From Actinospineispora eucalypti (GTDB lineage: Bacteria > Actinomycetota > Actinomycetes > Mycobacteriales > Pseudonocardiaceae), in contig JACHMT010000002.1 of assembly GCA_014208095.1 (NCBI GenBank), positions 434,001 through 498,000 of the forward strand: DNA of 64,000 nucleotides, given 5' to 3'. The notes beneath the pieces are model-generated. The model saw only the letters and a list, made by a program, of their open reading frames with translations. It was not told the origin of the DNA and ran no database searches. Of the stretch, positions 1 through 9,716 are shown one piece after another. Position 1 is the stretch's first letter. Each line of letters begins with the position of its first letter. Both the position numbers and the translations under genes were made by a program.

Positions 1-1
1 C

Positions 2-439
2 TCCGCGCCGGTGCCGTTCGACGGCGGCGGCCCGCTGCTGAACGCGCTGCTGGGCGGGAAGGTGAACGCCGGCTCGCTGCAGATCGCCGAGGCGTACAAG
101 CAGATCGAGGCCGGCACGATCCGCCCGCTGATGGTTTTCGGGGAGAAGCGGGTCGAGGCGCTGCCCAACGTGCCCACCGCGACCGAGCTCGGCTTCCAGA
201 TCGTCGTCGACCAGCGCCGGTTCGTGGCGGCGCCGGCCGGCCTGCCGCCGGACGTGCGGAACAAGCTGGCCGGGGCGATCGACCAGGCGGTGGCCAGCCC
301 CGAGTACAACCAGACGCTGCGCACCAACTACATCGCCCGGTGGGACGCGAACGGTGACCAGGTGCGCCAGCAGCTCACCGACAGCCTGGAGAAGTTCCGC
401 GGGATGACCCAGCGGCTCGGCGTGAACCTGACCGGATGA
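2..439 (+). CDS. tctC: Tripartite tricarboxylate transporter substrate-binding protein, 3' part
   Basis: The gene enters from outside the window; its last 145 codons are present. In this family the protein is exported and captures a carboxylated solute for a TctAB membrane pair. The visible part reads as the C-terminal lobe of a Bug/TctC receptor: a stretch like AGSLQIAEAYKQIEAGTIRPL is followed by MVFGEKRVEALPNVPTATELG, where the P(N)VPTATELG segment is the usual signature, then a helical tail. It overlaps tctB by 4 bp (ATGA), so it belongs to one operon with tctB and tctA. The substrate cannot be read from the sequence; a carboxylate feeding the downstream acyl-CoA cluster is possible. Confidence 0.9.
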   Translation, partial: SAPVPFDGGGPLLNALLGGKVNAGSLQIAEAYKQIEAGTIRPLMVFGEKRVEALPNVPTATELGFQIVVDQRRFVAAPAGLPPDVRNKLAGAIDQAVASPEYNQTLRTNYIARWDANGDQVRQQLTDSLEKFRGMTQRLGVNLTG

Positions 440-912
440 GCGCGCCGACCCGCCCGGAGGAGACCGAGACCGCCGACCACCGCCTGCGCCACACCGTGGC
501 CGCCGGCGTCCCCCTGCTGCTCGGAGTCGTCGCGGCCGGGCTGTCCTGGCGCCTCGGCCTCGGCTCGCTGGCCGACCCGGGGCCCGGCATGTGGCCGCTC
601 ATGGTGAGCGTGGCGATGGTGGTCACCGCTCTGGTGGTGCTGGCGTCCCGGCCCGCCGCGTCCGAGGAACGCTTCGGCCGGGGCGCGGTGACCGTGGCGA
701 TCGCCGTGGCGTCCCTGATCGGTTATGCGCTGCTGTTCGAGCGGGTCGGCTTCGAGGTCCCCACCGTGGCCCTGCTGGTGCTGTGGTGCCGGGTGCTCGG
801 GCGGGAGTCCTGGCGGACGACCTCGGCGGTCGCGGTGGGGGCGACCGCCGCGGTGTACCTGCTGTTCATCACCGGCCTGGGCGTGTCCCTGCCGCACATC
901 GTGCACACCTGA
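436..912 (+). CDS. tctB: Tripartite tricarboxylate transporter small membrane subunit TctB
   Basis: This 158-residue protein has about four hydrophobic segments after a polar N-terminus of roughly 25 residues, the usual size and shape of TctB. Segment one is near residues 27-45 and ends in the common pattern LADPGPGMWPLMV. TctB is the small, poorly conserved membrane partner of TctA; its assignment rests mainly on topology and on lying between tctC and tctA. The start codon overlaps the tctC stop (ATGA), and tctA begins 13 bp downstream, so translation is probably coupled. Confidence 0.88.
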   Translation: MSAPTRPEETETADHRLRHTVAAGVPLLLGVVAAGLSWRLGLGSLADPGPGMWPLMVSVAMVVTALVVLASRPAASEERFGRGAVTVAIAVASLIGYALLFERVGFEVPTVALLVLWCRVLGRESWRTTSAVAVGATAAVYLLFITGLGVSLPHIVHT

Positions 913-925
913 CGGGACGTAGCTG

Positions 926-2416
926 ATGGGCTTTCTGACCCCGGTGATCGACGGCTTCGGCGTCGTGTTCCAGCCGGCCAACCTGCTGTACTGCCTGCTC
1001 GGGGTGACCCTGGGCATGCTGGTCGGGGTGCTGCCCGGCCTGGGGCCGGCGGCCACCATCGCCATCCTGCTGCCGGTCACCTACAGCATGCCGCCCACCT
1101 CAGCGATCATCATGCTGGCCGGGATCTTCTACGGCGCGCAGTACGGCGGCACCATCACCTCGGTGCTGCTGCGGCTGCCCGGCGAGGCGTCCAGCGTGGT
1201 CACCGCGATCGACGGCCACGAGATGGCCAAACAGGGCCGGGCCGGCGCCGCGTTGGGCATCTCGGCCATCGGTTCGTTCATCGGCGGCACGGTGGCGATC
1301 GTGGCGGTGTCCCTGGTGGCGCCGCTGCTGGCCCGGTTCGCGGTGGACTTCGGCCCGGCCGAGTACACGATGCTCGCCGTACTCGGCATCCTCATGGTCA
1401 CCACCCTGGGCGCCGGATCGGCGGCGAAGAGCCTGCTCATGGCCTGCCTCGGGCTGCTGCTGGCCACCATCGGCCAGGACCCGCTGCTGGGCACGCCCCG
1501 CCTGGCGTTCGGCAGCGACCAGCTGCTTGACGGCATCGACTTCGTCATCCTGGCCATGGGCGTATTCGGCGTGGGGGAGATCCTCTACAACCTGGAGTCG
1601 CTGCGCTCGCCGGCCCCGCCGCCGGTCACGGTCGGCTCGGTCTACCCGTCGCGGCGGGACATCCGGGACTCCCGGGGCGCGATCGGCCGGGGCTCGCTGG
1701 TCGGCTTCCTGCTCGGCGTGCTGCCCGGCGGCGGCGCCACCATGTCCTCGATGGTCGCCTACGCGGTGGAGCGGAAGGCGTCCAAGCACCCGGAGACCTT
1801 CGGCAAGGGGGCCATCCAGGCCGTCGCCGGGCCGGAGACCGCGAACAACGCGGCGGCCACCTCGTCCTTCGTGCCGCTGCTGTCCCTGGGCATCCCGGCC
1901 AACGCCACCATGGCGGTGATGTTCGGCGCGCTGCTGCTGCAGAACATCACCCCCGGCCCGCTGCTGGCCACCGAACGCCCCGAACTCTTCTGGGGCGTCA
2001 TCAACTCGATGTACGTCGGGAACGTGTTGTTGCTGGTGATGAGCCTGCCGCTGATCGGCCTGTTCGTCCGCATCCTGCGCATCCGGCCGGCCATCCTGGC
2101 GCCGCTCACGATCCTGATCACCATGATCGGCGTCTACACGGTGCGGATGAACGCATTCGACATGCTGCTCGTGGTCGGGCTCGGGGTGATGGGCTACCTG
2201 ATGCGCAAGGTCGGCTTCGAACCCGGCCCGCTGGTGCTCGCTTTCGTGCTGGGGGAGATCCTGGAGGCCGCCTTCCGGCGGTCCATGCGCACGTTCGACG
2301 GCCAGTTGACGGGGTTCCTGACGCAGCCGATCGCGGCGACGTTGCTGGGGGCGATCGTGCTGTTGGGGCTGTGGGGCCTGTCCCGTCGGGTGCGGGAGGG
2401 TTCGGGGCGGGTCTAA
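926..2416 (+). CDS. tctA: Tripartite tricarboxylate transporter large permease TctA
   Basis: This 496-residue polytopic protein has the family motifs GVLPGLGPAATIAILLP (about residues 34-50) and YGGTITSVLLRLPGE (about 73-87), a second GVLPGGGATMSSMVAY repeat near residue 264, and about 11-12 membrane segments. TctA is the cation-coupled permease that accepts solute from TctC. It is the last gene of the tctCBA unit. Its TAA stop sits at the very start of a 235-bp palindrome that fills the gap to the convergent clp gene. Length is normal for the family. Confidence 0.95.
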   Translation: MGFLTPVIDGFGVVFQPANLLYCLLGVTLGMLVGVLPGLGPAATIAILLPVTYSMPPTSAIIMLAGIFYGAQYGGTITSVLLRLPGEASSVVTAIDGHEMAKQGRAGAALGISAIGSFIGGTVAIVAVSLVAPLLARFAVDFGPAEYTMLAVLGILMVTTLGAGSAAKSLLMACLGLLLATIGQDPLLGTPRLAFGSDQLLDGIDFVILAMGVFGVGEILYNLESLRSPAPPPVTVGSVYPSRRDIRDSRGAIGRGSLVGFLLGVLPGGGATMSSMVAYAVERKASKHPETFGKGAIQAVAGPETANNAAATSSFVPLLSLGIPANATMAVMFGALLLQNITPGPLLATERPELFWGVINSMYVGNVLLLVMSLPLIGLFVRILRIRPAILAPLTILITMIGVYTVRMNAFDMLLVVGLGVMGYLMRKVGFEPGPLVLAFVLGEILEAAFRRSMRTFDGQLTGFLTQPIAATLLGAIVLLGLWGLSRRVREGSGRV

Positions 2417-2648
2417 AGACGGCCTGGACGGCGCGGTTGGGTGGGTCTGCCGTGGCTCGGGCTGCGCCCGTTGCGTCTCGGTTCGTCGTCCGGACGGCTC
2501 GCTGGAGATCCACATCAACCTCATGGCCCTTCTGACGCCGAGAAAGGGCACTGAGGTTGATGTGGATCTTGGCCCGCCCCAGCCGAACGCAACAGGCGCC
2601 CCAAAAGCCACGGGAGCCTGCCCAGTCCCGCCGTCCAGGCTGTCTTTA
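2414..2648. repeat. Giant imperfect palindrome between convergent genes (element A)
   Basis: Almost the whole convergent gap is one imperfect palindrome. The outer arms 2414-2433 and 2629-2648 match at 19 of 20 positions, beginning with the tctA stop codon. Inside them the left arm (2444-2476) and the reverse complement of the right arm share blocks such as CCGTGGCT and GTTGCGT. The centre is the hairpin at 2506-2569. The left arm contains GGTCTGCCGTGGCTC (2444-2458), which is almost repeated in the palindrome at 41305-41625. It may work as a bidirectional terminator or be a non-autonomous repeat. Confidence 0.8.
2506..2569. terminator. Strong hairpin at the centre of element A, likely bidirectional terminator
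   Basis: Arms 2506-2523 and 2552-2569 are perfectly complementary over 18 bp (left arm AGATCCACATCAACCTCA). After a two-base mismatch a further 6-bp stem follows (GCCCTT with AAGGGC), closing on a 12-base loop. No clear T-run follows, as is common for terminators in GC-rich actinobacteria. It lies between convergent tctA and clp, so it could stop transcription from both sides. Confidence 0.65.
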
Positions 2649-2677
2649 AAACCCGACCACGGCCGAAACCGGCGGCT

Positions 2678-4552
<1,875 letters not shown>

Positions 4553-4608
4553 GGTCGGCCTCCTGCCAGCCGCGAGGCCTCCATGGTGCCCGAACTGGCG
4601 GGCGGTCG

Positions 4609-4950
4609 TCAGTCGGAGGGATTGATTCCGTGCCGCAGCAGGTTCCCCACGCTGAACTCGCGGCAGTCCCGCACGATGTAGCCGCGCCGGCAGCCGACGC
4701 GGTACTGGCGTTCCCCGCTGGTCATCGGGCGCATCCGCTTCTGCCGGGCGGACGAGCGGTGGCCGGATCTGGCGGCGTCATCCGTGCACAGGTACTCGCC
4801 GGGTTCGGCGTCGTGGTGGGTGCAGTCCTCGTCGTGATCGGGTGCCGCGGCGGCGGTGGCCGGGGCGAGCAGCCAGGCGCCGAAGGCGGCGGTCGCGGTC
4901 AGCGCGCTGAGCGTGCGGGATGTGGGCGTCGGGGCGCGGTGAAGTGGCAT
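4609..4950 (-). CDS. Small secreted cysteine-containing protein
   Basis: A 113-residue product with an export signal: a basic N-terminus, a hydrophobic stretch LSALTATAAFGAWLLAP (about 14-31) and an Ala-rich cleavage region TAAAAP. The mature part holds several cysteines (CTHH, YLCTDD, VGCRRGY, VRDCREF) that could form disulfides, and a basic centre. A ribosome-binding site (AGGAAGAGG) lies just upstream of the ATG. No family was recognised. It is 58 bp from the clp start in the same orientation, so co-transcription is possible but no functional link is evident. Confidence 0.7.
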   Translation of the reverse strand: MPLHRAPTPTSRTLSALTATAAFGAWLLAPATAAAAPDHDEDCTHHDAEPGEYLCTDDAARSGHRSSARQKRMRPMTSGERQYRVGCRRGYIVRDCREFSVGNLLRHGINPSD

Positions 4951-5055
4951 CGGGGAGCCTCTTCCTTTGGAAACTGTGCCGGAGGTTTACCCACCGACGG
5001 CCGGGTGAAACATCGACCGTTGACGCCGACCCGGTGGAGCCATACGTTGCGGCGC

Positions 5056-5532
5056 GTGACCGACGACGAGATCGTGCTCGGACCGCTGCCCAAGGGCATC
5101 ACCCGGGCCAAAGAGGGCATGCGCAAGCGGGTGTGGAACGTGCTCGGGCACACCTACTACATGAAGGCGGCCAGCGACACCAGCTTCGCCTTCGAGACCC
5201 TCGACCCGCCCGGCACCGGCGTTCCGCCGCACGTGCACCCCCGGCAGGACGAGCACATCTATGTGCTGGAGGGCGTGTTCACCCTCTATCTGGACGGCCG
5301 GTGGGAGACCGCCGGCCCCGGCGACACCGTGCTCATGCCGATGGGCCTGCCGCACGCCTACTACAACCGCTCGGAACAGAACAGCCGGGCGTTGTTCTGG
5401 GTCAGCCCGGCCGGCCGGCTGGCCGAGCTGTTCGACAAGCTGCACAACCTGGAGGATCCCGCCGAGGTGGTGAAGCTGTCCGCCGAGTGCGGCGTCGACT
5501 TCCTGCCCGCCGGCGCGGTGGAGGGCGCCTGA
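5056..5532 (+). CDS. Cupin domain protein
   Basis: A 158-residue single-domain cupin. Motif one reads GTGVPPHVHPRQDEHIYVLEG: histidines of HVH, the later Glu and His make the usual metal site. Motif two is GPGDTVLMPMGLPHAYYN with the final histidine. Small cupins of this sort bind metal and act as dioxygenases, isomerases or sensors; the substrate is unknown. The GTG start at 5056 was chosen because an upstream extension would run through the opposite-strand secreted-protein gene. Twelve bases separate its stop from the convergent lipoprotein gene. Confidence 0.85.
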   Translation: MTDDEIVLGPLPKGITRAKEGMRKRVWNVLGHTYYMKAASDTSFAFETLDPPGTGVPPHVHPRQDEHIYVLEGVFTLYLDGRWETAGPGDTVLMPMGLPHAYYNRSEQNSRALFWVSPAGRLAELFDKLHNLEDPAEVVKLSAECGVDFLPAGAVEGA

Positions 5533-5544
5533 GCCGGGCCGCGG

Positions 5545-6156
5545 TCAGCCGGCCGCGAACGGCTCGATCCAGGAACCCGGGTGGGTGGCGGAGTCCTGGC
5601 GCAGCACGGTCAGCCCGGCCGGCCACTGCGCGGTGAGCGGCGTGGTCTCCCCGGGCGGGATGGTCTCCAGTCGGGTCGGCACCCATCGGGTGGAGCCCAT
5701 GCTTCCGACCGAGCCGTCGGAGTACGGCAGCACCACCAGCCGGGCCGAGGCGCTGGCCCCGGGACGCAGGTGGATGTCCTTGACCCCGTTGGTCTGCCTG
5801 GTCAGCGTGTAGACCGGGCCGTTCGGGTCGGCCGGGCCGTGCAGGTCGGCGCCGGGCACCCCGCGCAGCAGGCAGGGGCGCTGGGACTTGTTGGTGTACA
5901 CCAGCTTGACCGGGACCTGGGAGTCGCCCCGGCCCGCGGGAGCGTCCAGCCGCGCGGACAGCTGGTCGGTGTGGCAGCGCGCCTCGGGCGCACCCGCCGC
6001 GGCCGCCGGCGCACTCGACGCAGCGGCCGACCCGCTCGGGGCCGACTCGCTCGGGGCGGCCGTGCTCGGGGCGGGGGTGTTCAGCGGCGGCGCGGGCTCG
6101 GAGCACCCGGCCAGCACGGCGATGAGCAGCGCGGACAGTGCCGGCAACACGCGCAC
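5545..6156 (-). CDS. Lipoprotein with DUF4232-like domain
   Basis: A 203-residue lipoprotein. The signal peptide ends in a clear lipobox, AVLAGC, so Cys18 would be lipidated. A Ser/Pro/Ala-rich tether (about 20-60) leads to a globular domain starting CHTDQLSARL and containing VYTNKSQRPCLLRGVPGADL, which resembles the DUF4232 pattern in which two cysteines form a disulfide. Such proteins sit on the outer face of the membrane in actinobacteria; the function is unknown. It is monocistronic, divergent from the catabolic island beginning at 6250. Confidence 0.88.
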   Translation of the reverse strand: MRVLPALSALLIAVLAGCSEPAPPLNTPAPSTAAPSESAPSGSAAASSAPAAAAGAPEARCHTDQLSARLDAPAGRGDSQVPVKLVYTNKSQRPCLLRGVPGADLHGPADPNGPVYTLTRQTNGVKDIHLRPGASASARLVVLPYSDGSVGSMGSTRWVPTRLETIPPGETTPLTAQWPAGLTVLRQDSATHPGSWIEPFAAG

Positions 6157-6203
6157 TTTCGACCTCCCGGTCGCGTTTGGGGAACGCCCCGGACTTTAGA
6201 CTT

Positions 6204-6214
6204 CGAAAAATTCG
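6204..6214. promoter_or_regulatory. Candidate GntR-type operator, site 1
   Basis: CGAAAAATTCG, one base from a perfect CGAAT-W-ATTCG palindrome, sits 36 bp before the start at 6250 in an AT-rich stretch (6196-6236). The same palindrome recurs at 12656-12666 and 14183-14193, upstream of two other outward-reading catabolic genes. The two FCD-GntR genes in the island are the obvious candidate binders (inference). Confidence 0.55.
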
Positions 6215-6249
6215 AGTAAACATATACCGATTTAAGGTAGAGTCGCCGC

Positions 6250-7449
6250 ATGCTGATGCGCCGGTTCGAACGGGACGCGTGCATCACCGGGATCGGGCAG
6301 TCGGCGATCGGCCGGCGACTGGGCCGGGCGGCCATCGACCTGACCACCGAGGCCTGCCTGGCCGCGATCGCTGACGCCGGGCTGGGCCGGACGGACGTCG
6401 ACGGCCTCGTCACCTATCCCGGCGGCGATGCCGCGCTCACCCTCGGCTACGGCGGCCCGCCCCCGGAGGCCGTGCAGGACGCGCTGCGGCTGGACCTGAA
6501 CTGGTACGAGGGCGCGGCCCACCTACCCGGGCAGCTGGGCGCGCTGGTGGCCGCCTGCCTGGCCGTCTCCGGCGGGCTGGCGCGCAACGTGCTGGTCTAC
6601 CGGACGGTGACCGAGTCGACGGCGCAGGGGGCCGCCGGCCGGGCCCGGGTGCTGCCCGGCGGCGACCGGCCGGTGGCCGGGATCAACTACTGGACCGCGC
6701 CCTACGGGGCCGTCTCGGCGGTGAACTGGCTGGCCCAGCTGGCCGCGCGGCACTTCCACGTGCACGGCACGACGCGGGAACAGCTGGGCGCGCTGGCCAT
6801 CAACCAGCGGGCCAACGCCGCACTGAACCCGGCCGCACCGCTGCGCGAGCCGATCGGCATGCCGGACTACCTGGCCGCCCGGATGATCTCCACCCCGCTG
6901 TGCCTGCTGGACTGCGACCTGCCGGTGGACGGCTCGACGGCCCTCGTCGTGTCGCACGTGGACCGGGCGGCGGACACCCCCGGGCCGTCGGTCTACGTGG
7001 AGGCGGTGGGCACGGCGCTGCGCGGCCGGCCCTCGTTCGACCAGTACGCCGACCTGACCTCGATGGCGGCGGCCGGGGCGGCCGAGCACCTGTGGCGGCG
7101 CAGCGAGCTGAAGCCGGCGGATGTGCGCCTGGCCCAGCTCTACGACGGCTTCTCCATCCTCGCGCTGGTCTGGCTGGAGGCGCTGGGCTTCTGCGGGCCG
7201 GGGGAGGGAGGCGCGTTCATCGGGGACGGCAGCCGGATCGCGCTGACCGGCGAGCTGCCGGTGAACACCGCCGGCGGGCAGCTCTCCGGCGGCCGGTTGC
7301 ACGGGTACGGGCATCTGCACGAGGCCTGCGTCCAGCTGCGCGGAGCGGCGGGCGCCCGGCAGGTCCCGGGGAACCCGGGCGTGGCCGTGGTGTCCAACGG
7401 CGGCGGCCCGGTGGCCGGCTGCATGGTGTTGACGAGCGAACGTCCTTGA
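6250..7449 (+). CDS. Thiolase-like / sterol-carrier-protein-type acyltransferase or aldolase
   Basis: A 399-residue thiolase-fold protein. The N-terminal half starts ACITGIGQSAIGRRLGR; the C-terminal half carries LYDGFSILAL and NTAGGQLSGGRLHGYGHLHEA, typical of the SCP2-thiolase/Ltp group. The canonical CxS nucleophile loop of true thiolases is not obvious (VAACLAVSGGLA in its place), so a retro-aldol or non-classical thiolytic role as in Ltp2-type steroid aldolases fits as well as thiolysis. Those enzymes work with a DUF35 partner, and one is encoded at 9013. It opens the catabolic island, 12 bp before an acyl-CoA ligase. Confidence 0.85.
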   Translation: MLMRRFERDACITGIGQSAIGRRLGRAAIDLTTEACLAAIADAGLGRTDVDGLVTYPGGDAALTLGYGGPPPEAVQDALRLDLNWYEGAAHLPGQLGALVAACLAVSGGLARNVLVYRTVTESTAQGAAGRARVLPGGDRPVAGINYWTAPYGAVSAVNWLAQLAARHFHVHGTTREQLGALAINQRANAALNPAAPLREPIGMPDYLAARMISTPLCLLDCDLPVDGSTALVVSHVDRAADTPGPSVYVEAVGTALRGRPSFDQYADLTSMAAAGAAEHLWRRSELKPADVRLAQLYDGFSILALVWLEALGFCGPGEGGAFIGDGSRIALTGELPVNTAGGQLSGGRLHGYGHLHEACVQLRGAAGARQVPGNPGVAVVSNGGGPVAGCMVLTSERP

Positions 7450-7460
7450 GGAGGCCGGGG

Positions 7461-9035
7461 ATGGGCTGGAGCCGTGGTGAGCAGGACACCGTGCTGGGGG
7501 TGCTGCGCCGGGCCGTGGAAGCGGATCCCGACGCGGTGTTCCTGGACTTCGGCGGGGACCTGACCAGCTACGGGCAGCTCTACCGGCGGGCCATGCGGCT
7601 GGCCAACGGGCTGCGCGCGCACGGCGTGGCCCCGGGCGACCGGGTGGTCACGCTGATGGACAACCACGTGGACGCGGTGGCCGCGTGGTTCGGCATCAAC
7701 GCCGCCGGGGCGATCAGCGTGCCGGTGAACACCGCCTACAAGGGCGAGTTCCTGCGCCACCAGATCGACGACGCCGGGCCCCGGCTGGTGATCGCCGAGC
7801 CGGACTACGCCGGACGGGTCGAGGACGTCGCCGGCGACCTGCGGGAACGCCCGCCGGTGTTCCTCCGGGACGCCACCCTGGGCGGCCTCTACGTGGACGA
7901 CGACCGGGACCCCGGGCGGCAACCCGACCCCGGCGACCTGACCATGCTGATCTACACCGCCGGCACCACCGGCCCCTCCAAGGGCTGCATGATCAGCCAC
8001 AACTACGCGTGCAACCTGGCCCGCCAGTCCAACGACCTGGCCACCCGGCGGCCGGGGGAGACCGTGTGGACCCCGCAGCCGCTGTTCCACCTCAACGCCA
8101 CCGCCACCGGGGTGCTCACCAGCGCGCTGCTGAACAGCGCGATCAGCGTCTTCCCCCGGTTCTCGGTGTCCCGGTTCTGGGGCGACGTGGAGCGCAGCGG
8201 GGCGCGCATGGTGAGCCTGCTGGGGTCGGCGATCTCACTGATCGCGCTGGCGCCGGAGACGCCGGAGACGCTGCGCTGCCGGGGCCAGCTGCGGATCGCC
8301 TACGGGGCGCCGTTCCCCGGGGAGATGGCCCGGATCTGGCGGGAGCGGTTCGGCGTGGAGCGGGCCGGCGCGCCCGGTTACGGGCTCTCCGAGGCCAGCA
8401 TGATCGTCACCGCGCCGCTGCGGCCCGACCCGGTGCCGGACGCCAGCGGGAAGCGCAACGAGGACTTCGACGTGCGCATCGTGGACGACCGGGACGAGGA
8501 GCTGCCGCCGGGCGAGGTCGGCGAGATCATCTGCCGGCCGCTGCGCCCGCACGTGATGTTCTCCGGCTACTGGAAGCGCCCGGAGGCCACGCTGGGCATC
8601 CTGCGCAACCTGTGGCTCCACACCGGTGACCTGGGCAAGTTCGACGCGGACGGCAACTTCTACTTCGTCGACCGGAAGAAGGACTACCTGCGCCGGCGGG
8701 GGGAGAACATCTCCAGCTACGAGCTGGAGGCGACCTTCCTGCGCCATCCGGACCTGGTGGAGGTGGCCGTGCACGCGGTGCCCAGCGAGGTCAGCGAGGA
8801 TGACGTGAAGGTGACCGCCGTGCGCACGCCCGGCTCAGCGCTGAGCGAGCGGGAGCTCTGCCTGTGGGCGGTCGAGCGGGTGCCCTACTTCGCCGTGCCG
8901 CGCTACGTGGAGTTCCGCGAGCAGCTGCCGAAGAACCCGGTCGGCCGGGTGCTGAAGTACCAGCTGCGCGAGGACGGCCGCACCGCCGGCACCTGGGACC
9001 GCGAGGAGTCGGATGTCCAGCTCACCAAGCGGTGA
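7461..9035 (+). CDS. ATP-dependent acyl-CoA synthetase (AMP-forming)
   Basis: A 524-residue ANL-superfamily ligase that activates a carboxylic acid to its CoA thioester through an acyl-adenylate. The P-loop-like motif is YTAGTTGPSKG, A5 is GYGLSEASM, A7 is LHTGDLGKFDADG, and A8 is DRKKDYLRRRGENISSYELE. The C-terminal Lys of the A10 region is seen in PKNPVGRVLKYQL. The sequence resembles the carnitine/crotonobetaine- or steroid-CoA-ligase-like branch. The start has a strong site GAGGAGG at 7448-7454. The last 23 bases overlap the DUF35 gene, so the two are translationally coupled. Confidence 0.92.
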   Translation: MGWSRGEQDTVLGVLRRAVEADPDAVFLDFGGDLTSYGQLYRRAMRLANGLRAHGVAPGDRVVTLMDNHVDAVAAWFGINAAGAISVPVNTAYKGEFLRHQIDDAGPRLVIAEPDYAGRVEDVAGDLRERPPVFLRDATLGGLYVDDDRDPGRQPDPGDLTMLIYTAGTTGPSKGCMISHNYACNLARQSNDLATRRPGETVWTPQPLFHLNATATGVLTSALLNSAISVFPRFSVSRFWGDVERSGARMVSLLGSAISLIALAPETPETLRCRGQLRIAYGAPFPGEMARIWRERFGVERAGAPGYGLSEASMIVTAPLRPDPVPDASGKRNEDFDVRIVDDRDEELPPGEVGEIICRPLRPHVMFSGYWKRPEATLGILRNLWLHTGDLGKFDADGNFYFVDRKKDYLRRRGENISSYELEATFLRHPDLVEVAVHAVPSEVSEDDVKVTAVRTPGSALSERELCLWAVERVPYFAVPRYVEFREQLPKNPVGRVLKYQLREDGRTAGTWDREESDVQLTKR

Positions 9036-9507
9036 GACCGTGCCGGACGTGCTGGCCGAGCGGCCGGTCCCGGCGCCGGACCCGCTGGCCGACTTCTTCT
9101 GGCAATCCGGCCGGGACGGGATGCTGCGCATCGCCCGCTGCCGGGACTGCGGGTTCTGGGTGCACCCGCCGAGCCTGCCCTGCCCGCGCTGCCTGGGCCG
9201 GGCGGTCCACCCGGAACCGGTCAGCGGGCGGGCGGTGGTGCACTCGTTCACGGTCAACGTGCAGCAGTGGCGGCCCGGCCAGGACCCCTACGTCATCGCC
9301 GTGGTGGAGCTACCCGAACAGGACGGGCTGCGGCTCACCACCAACATCGTGGGCTGCCCGGTCTCCGAAGTGCACATCGACCAGCCGGTGCGGGTGGCGT
9401 TTGTGGCCCGCGGCGGCCGGTACTACCCCGTGTTCACCCCGGCCTGCCCGATCCAGTCGAGATCTACCTCAACGGGCTTTGATCTTTGGCGGAGCCCATA
9501 CAGGTAG
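9013..9507 (+). CDS. Zinc-ribbon/OB-fold DUF35 protein with palindrome-encoded tail
   Basis: A DUF35-type protein of 164 residues: a rubredoxin-like zinc ribbon with C43, C46, C57 and C60, followed by an OB fold (SGRAVVHSFTVN through VRVAFVARGGRYYPVF). DUF35 proteins associate with thiolase-like enzymes and feed acyl-CoA or aldol substrates, which agrees with the thiolase-like gene at 6250. The normal fold ends near VFTPA. The last 20 or so residues, and the TAG stop itself, are read from a palindrome (9459-9512), so the C-terminus appears to have been replaced or extended by repeat DNA. Confidence 0.87.
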   Translation: MSSSPSGETVPDVLAERPVPAPDPLADFFWQSGRDGMLRIARCRDCGFWVHPPSLPCPRCLGRAVHPEPVSGRAVVHSFTVNVQQWRPGQDPYVIAVVELPEQDGLRLTTNIVGCPVSEVHIDQPVRVAFVARGGRYYPVFTPACPIQSRSTSTGFDLWRSPYR

Positions 9508-9512
9508 ATCTC
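9459..9512. repeat. Palindromic element B, containing the stop codon of the DUF35 gene
   Basis: Arms 9459-9469 (GAGATCTACCT) and 9502-9512 (AGGTAGATCTC) pair perfectly, and an inner GGGCT/AGCCC pair (9474-9478, 9493-9497) lies in the same register. The left arm resembles the central arm of element A (GAGATCCACATCAACC). The stop codon of the upstream gene, 9505-9507, is inside the right arm. Confidence 0.7.
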
Positions 9513-9562
9513 GGCGAAGTGGGCGGCCTTCTCGAGGCTCAACGGCGGAAGCGTCTATCGCT

Positions 9563-9701
9563 GCCCGTTGCGTTGCGTCCCAAGTCTTTCGTGCCCTGGT
9601 CACGGACGTGGTCGGGCCGCGAGTGGCCGGGGGCGGCCGCCTTCCCGGTCCTCACGGTTCGTGGCGAAGGGCCGCCGGCGCCCGGAACCGGCGCAACGGG
9701 C
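9563..9701. repeat. Second inverted repeat in the convergent gap after element B
   Basis: GCCCGTTGCG at 9563-9572 is repeated in exact inverted form at 9692-9701. Between them GGCGGCCGCCTTC and GAAGGGCCGCC form an inner imperfect inverted pair. CCCGTTGCGT also occurs in element A at 2467-2476. No protein-like reading frame is evident, so 9513-9716 appears to be repeat or terminator DNA. Confidence 0.5.
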
Positions 9702-9716
9702 CGTTCTTCGAACTCG

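Noticed and set aside
1100..2611. Long open frame on the minus strand opposite tctA
   Set aside because: Composition (Gln, His, Arg, Ala-rich without hydrophobic core) is the usual shadow of a high-GC gene; tctA on the plus strand has clear motifs.
4630..5055. 5' extension of the cupin gene
   Set aside because: The upstream part overlaps the secreted-protein gene and is not cupin-like; GTG 5056 gives a normal length.
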